This document shows, one piece after another, positions 1 through 4,714 of a DNA stretch of 5,465 bases (positions within the stretch are counted from its first letter, which is position 1; every line of letters starts with the position of its first letter). The notes under the pieces were generated by a model. That model saw only the letters and a program-made list of their open reading frames with translations. It ran no database searches and had not been told where the DNA came from. This DNA comes from Savagea sp. (GTDB lineage Bacteria > Bacillota > Bacilli > Bacillales_A > Planococcaceae): positions 1-5,465 of the forward strand of contig JASKZX010000032.1 in the NCBI GenBank assembly GCA_030147435.1, read 5' to 3'. The position numbers and the translations under genes were made by a program.

Positions 1-13
1 GGAAGTGCTTACA

Positions 14-32
14 TCTTATCATGACGATAAGA
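14..32. other. Small hairpin beyond the final terminator
   Basis: A 7-bp perfect inverted repeat (14-20 with 26-32) has a 5-nt loop. It lies just downstream of the dUTPase terminator on the minus strand. It could be a second termination or 3'-end-stabilising hairpin, or part of an element continuing past the window edge. There is no T-tract on either side long enough to call it a terminator. No gene is supported in positions 1-30. Confidence 0.3.
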
Positions 33-67
33 AAAAGAAAAACGGCGCTACTTATAGCACCGTTTTC
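31..67 (-). terminator. Rho-independent terminator after the dUTPase gene
   Basis: In minus-strand sense, the stem runs 67-55 with 50-37 around a 4-nt loop (54-51), with one bulged A-T position and one mismatch. The core is GGTGCTA paired with TAGCGCC. The 3' arm ends in a run of T interrupted by single C residues (42-32). It begins one base past the dUTPase stop codon, so it should end transcription of the DUF1294-dUTPase pair, and of any read-through from rplT. The opposite strand has a weaker T-run. Confidence 0.85.
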
Positions 68-68
68 T

Positions 69-554
69 TTAGTATCCTGTATTTTGACGTTCGTAATTTT
101 CTTCGTTTTTTGCAATGTATGCGTTAATGATTTCTTCATTTGTAAATGTTAAACCTTTAGCAATAGCGTCATATGCTTGCCATACAATTTCGTAATGTTT
201 CATTGTCGGTTCTTGTAAAAACTGTTGAACGGCCGCATACGTTGCGATAAATTGTTCAGTTAACGGCAACTCTTTCGTCGCTTGTGGCCATTCTTTTAAC
301 GTTTCAAATCCTTTTTCCAATCCTAAAGATAATAAGAAATGAATTGAATCGACATATTCTTCTAAAATGACTTCACGTGCAGAAGGTCCTTTTTTACTCC
401 AAAACTTGAAGCAACGTGTTTCATTCGCTAATTCTCCAAGCTCTACTAATAAAGCTAATCCACGCTCACGAAAAACATCGGTCTGTTCTTCACGGTTTTC
501 TTGAATATATGCATCAAGTGCTCGTTGCATCTCAAATAATTTCGTCAATTCCAT
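69..554 (-). CDS. Dimeric-type dUTP diphosphatase (dUTPase_2 / all-alpha NTP pyrophosphatase)
   Basis: Predicted to hydrolyse dUTP to dUMP and pyrophosphate in the cytoplasm, keeping uracil out of DNA and supplying dUMP for thymidylate synthesis. The 161-residue product is all-helical in character. It carries the Mg-binding signature of the dimeric dUTPase/MazG-like fold: E38-x2-E41, then E66-x2-D69, with the conserved stretch CFKFWSKK (48-55) between them. That spacing matches the family and is unrelated to beta-rich trimeric Dut. I chose the ATG at 552-554 because AAGGAG lies 9 nt upstream. A longer frame beginning at 599 has no ribosome binding site and would only add a hydrophobic stretch read inside the upstream gene. 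The gene overlaps the DUF1294 gene by 23 bp, so its start is probably translationally coupled. A terminator follows directly. Family assignment is confident; strict specificity for dUTP over dCTP or dUDP is inferred. Confidence 0.87.
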   Translation of the reverse strand: MELTKLFEMQRALDAYIQENREEQTDVFRERGLALLVELGELANETRCFKFWSKKGPSAREVILEEYVDSIHFLLSLGLEKGFETLKEWPQATKELPLTEQFIATYAAVQQFLQEPTMKHYEIVWQAYDAIAKGLTFTNEEIINAYIAKNEENYERQNTGY

Positions 555-819
555 TAGTAATCGCTCCTTGTAAATAAATATAAAGTAAGATATGTACAAT
601 CATCATCACACTATACGTCCAGCGAAAATACCACTTACGTGTTTTATGATGAAATGCATACATACCGAGTAATGCACCAAGTGGACCGAACATCCCTGAA
701 AAAAGTAATGTTTTTTCTTTGATTCGATAACGTTTGTTGATCGCTCGTCTTTTATCGATACCGATAAGAAAAAATGTCCATATGTTGCAGAACATATAGC
801 TCAATAAAAAAATATTCAT
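532..819 (-). CDS. ysdA: DUF1294 family small membrane protein (YsdA-like)
   Basis: A 95-residue integral membrane protein of unknown function. About three hydrophobic segments are visible (roughly residues 2-20, 38-56 and 68-88). The DUF1294 signature is present: IDKRRA (21-26), a basic RIKE motif, a glycine-rich middle (GPLGALLGM) and FHHKTRK before the last helix. In B. subtilis a homologue called ysdA also follows rplT, which supports the identification. The start is uncertain: the ATG at 817-819 has no Shine-Dalgarno sequence and lies only 11 bp past the T-tract of the rplT terminator. The next in-frame ATG (793-795) is barely better and would remove part of the first helix. No start codon exists further upstream before an in-frame stop at 850-852. 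No promoter is apparent, so read-through from rplT is the likely source of transcript. Its 3' end contains the ribosome binding site of the dUTPase gene. Confidence 0.85.
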   Translation of the reverse strand: MNIFLLSYMFCNIWTFFLIGIDKRRAINKRYRIKEKTLLFSGMFGPLGALLGMYAFHHKTRKWYFRWTYSVMMIVHILLYIYLQGAITNGIDEII

Positions 820-830
820 GCAATCGATAG

Positions 831-867
831 AAAAAACCGTTTCACCCGATCAGGATGAAACGGTTTT
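831..867 (-). terminator. Rho-independent terminator after rplT
   Basis: A 12-bp perfect stem (867-856 with 844-833, core AAACGG/CCGTTT), extended by two G-C pairs across a bulged base, is followed on the minus strand by six T residues (836-831). It starts 6 bp after the rplT stop and ends 11 bp before the DUF1294 start codon. It should end most infC operon transcripts. The two genes beyond it have no evident promoter, so it is probably leaky. Confidence 0.9.
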
Positions 868-873
868 AAAATA

Positions 874-1227
874 TTAAAGTGCTGCTTTTGCAGTTTCTAC
901 GAGCTTTGCGAATGCTGCTTGGTCGTTTACTGCTAAGTCTGCGAGCATTTTACGGTTTACTTCAACGTTTGCTTTTTTAAGTCCATGCATGAACTGGCTG
1001 TATGAAATATCGTTCATACGAGCTGCAGCGTTAATACGTGAAATCCATAATTTACGGAAATTACGTTTACGTTGACGGCGGTCGCGGTAAGCGTAGTTTA
1101 ATGAGCGCATTACTTGCTCATTTGCCGTTTTATATAATGTATGTTTTGAACCGTAGTAACCTTTCGCTAATTTTAATACGCGGTTACGACGTTGACGTGA
1201 TACTTTTCCAGCTTTAACACGTGTCAT
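874..1227 (-). CDS. rplT: 50S ribosomal protein L20 (bL20)
   Basis: Structural and assembly protein of the large ribosomal subunit that binds 23S rRNA early in assembly; in Bacillus it is also the repressor of its own operon. The 117-residue product is about the usual length. It has the typical strongly basic, extended N-terminal half (residues 1-60, including KLAKGYYG and [15 protein letters not shown]) and the globular C-terminal domain (about 60-117, with INAAAR, GLKKA and LADLA) that carries the autoregulatory RNA-binding activity in other bacteria. The ATG at 1225-1227 is preceded by AGGAGG with 9-nt spacing. It is the third gene of infC-rpmI-rplT, 37 nt after rpmI. The product is expected to act back on the leader near 2140-2310. 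A terminator follows. Confidence 0.98.
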   Translation of the reverse strand: MTRVKAGKVSRQRRNRVLKLAKGYYGSKHTLYKTANEQVMRSLNYAYRDRRQRKRNFRKLWISRINAAARMNDISYSQFMHGLKKANVEVNRKMLADLAVNDQAAFAKLVETAKAAL

Positions 1228-1264
1228 TTTGAAAAACCTCCTGTAAAGTTAAATCTTCTCTTTA

Positions 1265-1465
1265 TTATTTCATGTTTGTAATCATTTGATCGATACGTTT
1301 TTGGTCGCCAGTTGAAACAAGTTCAGCTTTACGTAATTGACGTTTTGCTTTCGTAGACTTGTTTGCGAATAAGTGACCTGTGAACGCACGTGTACGTTTA
1401 ATTTTACCTGATCCTGTTTTTTTGAAGCGTTTTGCAGAACCACGGTGAGTTTTCATTTTAGCCAT
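1265..1465 (-). CDS. rpmI: 50S ribosomal protein L35 (bL35)
   Basis: Small, highly basic large-subunit ribosomal protein. The 66 residues match the family length and show its hallmarks: [21 protein letters not shown] at the N-terminus (given here as [11 protein letters not shown] then [10 protein letters not shown]), [12 protein letters not shown] in the middle and a C-terminal KRIDQM helix. The ATG at 1463-1465 follows a perfect AGGAGG at an 8-nt spacing. It lies 30 nt after infC and 37 nt before rplT in the conserved three-gene operon, so it is expected to be co-transcribed and regulated through the upstream leader. Confidence 0.98.
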   Translation of the reverse strand: MAKMKTHRGSAKRFKKTGSGKIKRTRAFTGHLFANKSTKAKRQLRKAELVSTGDQKRIDQMITNMK

Positions 1466-1495
1466 TAGTTGTTCCTCCTACTAAGTTAAATTGTC

Positions 1496-2020
1496 TTACT
1501 TTTTCTCAGTGAGTGGCGCAATCATCATAAACATACTGCGGCCTTCCATTTTAGGTTTCACTTCTACTGTACCTAGCTCTTTACACTCTTCAGCAAATCG
1601 CTCAAGTACTTCACGTCCGAGATCTTTATGCGTAATTGCACGTCCTCGGAATCGGATAGAAGCTTTCACTTTATCCCCTTTTTCTAAGAAGCGATGCGCA
1701 TTGCGTAACTTCGTATTGAAGTCATGCTCCTCGATATTCGGGCTTAAACGAACTTCTTTGACGTTGACGACTTTTTGGTTTTTTCGTACTGCTCGTTCTT
1801 TTTTCTGTTGTTCAAACTTAAACTTCCCATAGTCCATGACACGAGCTACTGGGGGCTTCGCTTTCGGAGCAACGAGAACGAGATCTAAATTCGCTTGAGC
1901 CGCAATATCTAGCGCCTCATTTTTCGTTTTAACACCTAACTGTTCACCGTTATGGTCAATTAAACGAACCTTACTTGCACGAATACCATCGTTAACGTAA
2001 TTATCTCTCTGTCTTCTAAT
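1496..2020 (-). CDS. infC: Translation initiation factor IF-3, AUU start
   Basis: IF-3 binds the 30S subunit, prevents premature 50S joining and checks start-codon and initiator-tRNA pairing. From the ATT at 2018-2020 the product is 174 residues, the usual family length. It has an N-domain (about 8-77: [14 protein letters not shown], then [13 protein letters not shown]), the IF3 signature around residues 60-73 ([14 protein letters not shown]), a lysine-rich linker (73-88) and a C-domain (about 89-170: [21 protein letters not shown], and a methionine-rich SMFMMIAP strand). The rare start is supported by GAGGTGG 7 nt upstream, by homology beginning right after it, and by the known use of AUU for infC in B. 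subtilis and E. coli. Extending to the ATG at 2150-2152 would start inside the attenuator stem and add 44 non-conserved residues. AUU initiation lets IF-3 repress its own translation. It is the first gene of infC-rpmI-rplT. Confidence 0.97.
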   Translation of the reverse strand: MRRQRDNYVNDGIRASKVRLIDHNGEQLGVKTKNEALDIAAQANLDLVLVAPKAKPPVARVMDYGKFKFEQQKKERAVRKNQKVVNVKEVRLSPNIEEHDFNTKLRNAHRFLEKGDKVKASIRFRGRAITHKDLGREVLERFAEECKELGTVEVKPKMEGRSMFMMIAPLTEKK

Positions 2021-2034
2021 CGTAAATCCACCTC
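2018..2034 (-). promoter_or_regulatory. infC ribosome binding site with AUU start codon
   Basis: GAGGTGG at 2034-2028, a 7-nt spacer, then ATT at 2020-2018. The good Shine-Dalgarno match and exact spacing decide the start of IF-3. Discrimination against AUU by IF-3 itself is the established autoregulatory logic for this gene. Confidence 0.9.
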
Positions 2035-2137
2035 TCAGATTTTTCTCGCGAATACATGGTTTGGGGTATAGAATGAACGTCAGCTGAGCACTTTTCAATG
2101 TCCATCGACGTATTACTATTCGCCTCATTTTTTCCAT

Positions 2138-2165
2138 AAAAAAAGTAGACATTTCAGATGTCTAC
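2138..2165 (-). terminator. Attenuator terminator in the infC leader
   Basis: A perfect 8-bp stem, GTAGACAT (2165-2158) with ATGTCTAC (2152-2145), a 5-nt loop and seven consecutive T residues (2144-2138). It is a textbook intrinsic terminator inside the leader, about 118 nt before the start codon. Its 5' arm is shared with the antiterminator helix. Confidence 0.92.
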
Positions 2166-2308
2166 CCGCTAAAATGCATACATATCCTGAGACATGCGCA
2201 TTTTTGTGTATTCGACCAGTTCACAATCTATTGAAATAGACGCTCTACAGGTGAGAAGCGGGCAGCTCCTACTTTATACCACAAACTGTATTCAGTTAAT
2301 TTCTTAAC
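2138..2308 (-). promoter_or_regulatory. L20-type leader (transcription attenuator) of the infC operon
   Basis: This is a structured 5' leader between the promoter and infC. The nine bases CTGCCCGCT (2265-2257) can pair with AGCGGGTAG (2170-2162) with one G-U pair. That second element includes the start of the terminator's 5' arm, so the two structures exclude each other, as expected for an antiterminator. Inside the long-range helix are smaller hairpins: 2240-2236/2231-2227, 2226-2222/2208-2204, and 2204-2198/2177-2171, which abuts the antiterminator. CGCT at 2260-2257 can instead pair with AGCG at 2244-2241, a possible anti-antiterminator. In B. subtilis, L20 binds the infC leader and causes premature termination; position and architecture here fit that mechanism. 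Which hairpin binds L20 is not resolved by eye. From the terminator to the ribosome binding site (2137-2035) there are about 100 further untranslated bases, where I see only a short ACGTC/GACGT inverted repeat and an 8-bp palindrome at 2087-2080. Confidence 0.85.
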
Positions 2309-2315
2309 TTAAATA

Positions 2316-2344
2316 AGTATACATCATTCTTTTGAATTTGTCAA
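2316..2344 (-). promoter_or_regulatory. Sigma-A-type promoter of infC-rpmI-rplT
   Basis: A consensus TTGACA (2344-2339), a 17-bp spacer and TATACT (2321-2316). The transcript should start near 2310-2308, giving a leader of about 290 nt. It sits only 10 bp beyond the thrS terminator stem. The near-perfect match suggests high basal activity, with control left to the attenuator. Confidence 0.93.
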
Positions 2345-2354
2345 GAGAAATTAT

Positions 2355-2386
2355 AAAGGTGCTCGAATATGTACTCGAGCACCTTT
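2355..2386 (-). terminator. Hairpin terminator after thrS
   Basis: A 12-bp perfect stem (2386-2375 with 2366-2355, core GGTGCTCGA) has an 8-nt loop and begins 3 bp after the thrS stop. The T-tract on the minus strand is short and broken (TTTATAATTT), so termination may be partial. Read-through would enter the infC promoter and leader, where the attenuator would still act on it. Confidence 0.8.
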
Positions 2387-2389
2387 TCA

Positions 2390-4351
2390 TTAGTCTTCTA
2401 ACACTGTGTTGCGATCTGATGCACGCATTACTTCACGAACGATATCTGCTGTAAATTGTGCAATTGATACACTTTCAGATTGCTTTTCACCGTATTTACG
2501 TACGTTTACTTCTTCTGCTTCCATTTCACGATCTCCTACGACGAGTGTGTATGGAATTTTTTGAACTTGTGCTTCTCGAATTTTATAACCCATTTTTTCT
2601 TCACGATCGTCAATTTCTACACGAATTCCTTGACGGACGAGTTCATCACGTACTTTTGCTGCGTAATCATAATGAGCATCATTCGAAACAGGAATAATTT
2701 GTACTTGGACAGGTGCAAGCCACGTTGGGAATGCGCCTTTATATTCTTCGATTAAGTAAGCGACGAAACGTTCCATCGTTGAAACGACTCCTCGGTGAAT
2801 AACGACTGGACGATGTTCTTTTCCATCTTCTCCGATATACGTTAACTCGAAACGTTCTGGAAGTAAGAAGTCGAGTTGAACTGTTGAAAGTGTCTCTTCC
2901 ATACCGATAGCTGTACGTACTTGAACGTCTAACTTCGGTCCGTAGAATGCTGCTTCTCCATCGGCTTCGACATAGTCGAGTTCTAATTCATCCATCGCTT
3001 CTTTTAACATACTTTGTGCGCGGTCCCACATTTCGTCATCATCGAAATATTTCTCTGTATCTTCTGGATCGCGGTATGAAAGGCGGAATGAGTAGTCTGT
3101 AATCTCAAAGTCTTCATAAACTGCCACGATTAATTCGACAACTCGTTTTAATTCATCCTTAATTTGATCTGGACGAACGAAAATATGCGCATCGTTTAAC
3201 GTCATTCCACGTACACGTTGAAGCCCTGATAATGCTCCTGACATTTCGTAACGGTGCATCGTTCCGAGCTCTGCAATACGAAGTGGTAAGTTACGGTATG
3301 AGTGAATTCCGTTTTTATATACCATCATATGGTGTGGACAGTTCATCGGACGTAATACGAGTGTTTCGTTATCCATTTCCATCGGCGGGAACATTCCATC
3401 TTGGTAGTGATCCCAGTGACCTGATGTTTCATATAACTCTTTTGAACCGAGAACAGGTGTATAAACGTGTTGGTATCCTAATTTCTCTTCAATATCGACG
3501 ATGTAACGTTCGATCGTACGACGAATTGTCGCACCTTTTGGTAACCATAATGGTAAACCTTGTCCGACTTTTTGTGAGTTCATAAATAAATCTAACTCAC
3601 GACCGATGCGGCGGTGATCACGTTCACGCGCTTCTTTCAACATTTTTAAATGTGCTTTTAAATCTTTTTTGTTGAAAAATGCTGTTCCGTAAATACGTTG
3701 AAGCATTTTATTATCTGAGTCTCCACGCCAGTAAGCTCCAGCTAAGCTGAGTAATTTAAACTCTTTCATTTTGCTCGTTGAAGGAACGTGTACTCCACGG
3801 CAAAGGTCAAAGAAATCACCTTGTTCGTAGATTGTCACCGTTTCATCTTCAGGAATCGCTTCGAGTAGCTCAACTTTGTATGGGTCACCTAATTCTTCAA
3901 AACGGCGACGAGCTTCATCACGAGAAACTTCTACACGTACAATTTCGATATTTTCATCAACGATACGTGCCATCATCTTTTCAATTTCTGGTAAATGCTC
4001 TTCTGTAATTGTTTCTGAAGGGTCGATATCATAATAAAAGCCGTCTTCAATTACTGGTCCTACACCAAAATGTGACCCTGGGAATAAACGATGAACGGCA
4101 TGTGCAAGTAAGTGAGCCGTACTATGACGTAAAATTTCTAATGCGTCTGGGTCATTTGGCGTTACAATTTCAATCGTTCCATCTTCTTCTAATGGACGAC
4201 GAAAATCAACGAGTTCACCATTGAAACGTCCTGCTAATGCATTTCGGCGTAAACCTGGACTGATCGATGCCGCGACATCTTCAGTCGTTGTCCCTTTCGG
4301 AAACTCTTTTACTGCTCCATCTGGAAATGTTAATTGAATTACTTCTGCCAT
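2390..4351 (-). CDS. thrS: Threonyl-tRNA synthetase
   Basis: Class II synthetase that charges tRNA-Thr in the cytoplasm. The 653-residue product is full length. In order it has a TGS domain (about 1-63); an editing domain with H76-x3-H80 and C184-x3-H188, which removes mischarged serine; the catalytic core (about 250-540) with zinc ligands C338, H389 and H519, class II motif 2 (HRYEMSGAL, 366-374) and the motif 3 arginine R528 in STMERF; and the anticodon-binding domain (about 546-640). All key residues are present. The ATG at 4349-4351 follows AAAGGAG at a 9-nt spacing. It is a one-gene unit with its own promoter, T-box leader and 3' hairpin, lying between dnaI and infC as in many Bacillales. 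The T-box predicts induction when tRNA-Thr is uncharged. Confidence 0.98.
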   Translation of the reverse strand: MAEVIQLTFPDGAVKEFPKGTTTEDVAASISPGLRRNALAGRFNGELVDFRRPLEEDGTIEIVTPNDPDALEILRHSTAHLLAHAVHRLFPGSHFGVGPVIEDGFYYDIDPSETITEEHLPEIEKMMARIVDENIEIVRVEVSRDEARRRFEELGDPYKVELLEAIPEDETVTIYEQGDFFDLCRGVHVPSTSKMKEFKLLSLAGAYWRGDSDNKMLQRIYGTAFFNKKDLKAHLKMLKEARERDHRRIGRELDLFMNSQKVGQGLPLWLPKGATIRRTIERYIVDIEEKLGYQHVYTPVLGSKELYETSGHWDHYQDGMFPPMEMDNETLVLRPMNCPHHMMVYKNGIHSYRNLPLRIAELGTMHRYEMSGALSGLQRVRGMTLNDAHIFVRPDQIKDELKRVVELIVAVYEDFEITDYSFRLSYRDPEDTEKYFDDDEMWDRAQSMLKEAMDELELDYVEADGEAAFYGPKLDVQVRTAIGMEETLSTVQLDFLLPERFELTYIGEDGKEHRPVVIHRGVVSTMERFVAYLIEEYKGAFPTWLAPVQVQIIPVSNDAHYDYAAKVRDELVRQGIRVEIDDREEKMGYKIREAQVQKIPYTLVVGDREMEAEEVNVRKYGEKQSESVSIAQFTADIVREVMRASDRNTVLED

Positions 4352-4372
4352 TGTCTAGCACTCCTTTTTATT

Positions 4373-4396
4373 TTAAACGACAAATTAAACGACAAA
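4373..4396 (-). repeat. 12-bp perfect tandem duplication before thrS
   Basis: TTTGTCGTTTAA occurs twice back to back (4396-4385 and 4384-4373). The first copy begins within the last bases of the T-box terminator T-tract, and the second ends 6 bp before the thrS Shine-Dalgarno sequence. It looks like a recent slippage duplication that lengthened the spacer between terminator and ribosome binding site. No function is evident. Confidence 0.9.
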
Positions 4397-4424
4397 AAAA
4401 CCTCATCCTAAAAGGGACGAGGTT
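4394..4424 (-). terminator. T-box terminator of the thrS leader
   Basis: A 10-bp stem (4424-4415 with 4408-4399, one G-U pair, core CCTCGTCC/GGATGAGG), a 6-nt loop and seven T residues (4400-4394). The 5' arm bases CGTCC are also needed by the antiterminator, so the two structures are mutually exclusive. Confidence 0.93.
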
Positions 4425-4680
4425 ATTCGTGGTTCCACCCTTCTTCCTTCCTTTTACGCATGCGAAAAACACGTAAAAAGACGAAGCTTCATTCATGAGC
4501 TAACGGGCTCTATCCGGCAATTTTTCGAAATTGCTGCTCCAAGGTGGTAAGTGTTTTCTCCCTTCTAGAAGTCTCACCATTCTTCTAGTCGCTGTCCAAG
4601 GTAAAGAAAAAACTGTTGTCCTTTTCATTGCATTTCTCTTGTCGTTTTCAAACTCCACTCATTACTAGAGTTTTCTGTCA
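4394..4680 (-). promoter_or_regulatory. Threonine T-box riboswitch of thrS
   Basis: This leader senses the ratio of uncharged to charged tRNA-Thr. The conserved T-box AAGGGTGGAACCACG lies at 4442-4428. The antiterminator is AAGGG (4442-4438) with CCCTT (4416-4412), a 7-nt bulge TGGAACC, and ACG (4430-4428) with CGT (4419-4417). TGGA in the bulge would pair with a tRNA ending UCCA. Stem I spans 4632-4535: a kink-turn base (TGC/GCA, then AAGG 4623-4620 with CCTT 4544-4541, flanked by tandem G-A positions), a specifier loop with ACC at 4548-4546 followed by a purine, and an apical hairpin (4588-4582/4571-4565) whose loop holds GGTGAGA, opposite a GGACAGCGA bulge. A 7-bp CGAA-loop hairpin (4534-4517) and a stem III hairpin (4480-4451) follow. 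An additional hairpin (4673-4668/4655-4650) precedes Stem I. ACC is a threonine codon, matching the downstream gene. The folding was done by eye. Confidence 0.95.
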
Positions 4681-4685
4681 CGTTT

Positions 4686-4714
4686 ATTATAAAACAAATG
4701 TTTAAAACTTTCAA
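4686..4714 (-). promoter_or_regulatory. Sigma-A-type promoter of thrS
   Basis: TTGAAA (4714-4709), a 17-bp spacer and a perfect TATAAT (4691-4686). Transcription should begin near 4680-4678, giving a leader of about 328 nt. The dnaI stop codon TGA (4713-4711) lies inside the -35 box, so the two genes are packed with no spare sequence. No terminator is visible between dnaI and this promoter; dnaI transcripts may run into the T-box and be stopped there. Confidence 0.93.

Noticed and set aside
555..599. Upstream start of the dUTPase gene at 599
   Set aside because: The extra 15 residues are read inside the DUF1294 gene, have no ribosome binding site, and the ATG at 554 has AAGGAG at a 9-nt spacing.
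1491..1832. Plus-strand reading frame opposite infC
   Set aside because: It lies antisense to a conserved gene, has no recognisable domain, and fits shadow coding of the opposite strand.
2065..2098. Second promoter between the infC attenuator and infC (TTGAAA ... TATACC)
   Set aside because: The spacer would be 22 bp, too long for a sigma-A promoter, and the -10 match is poor.
2021..2152. N-terminal extension of IF-3 from the ATG at 2150-2152, or from the ATGs at 2135-2137 and 2126-2128
   Set aside because: None has a convincing Shine-Dalgarno sequence, the first lies in the attenuator stem, and the added residues do not resemble IF-3. The AUU at 2020 explains the gene better.
2458..4476. 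Several plus-strand reading frames of 69-117 codons opposite thrS
   Set aside because: All lie antisense to a full-length thrS, lack ribosome binding sites or domain signatures, and are chance frames.
4661..4670. CTCTAGTAAT as the 5' side of the T-box specifier loop (AGUA motif)
   Set aside because: A pairing with the specifier region is possible, but the kink-turn base starting at 4632 gives a more complete canonical Stem I. This stretch better forms a separate small hairpin ahead of it.
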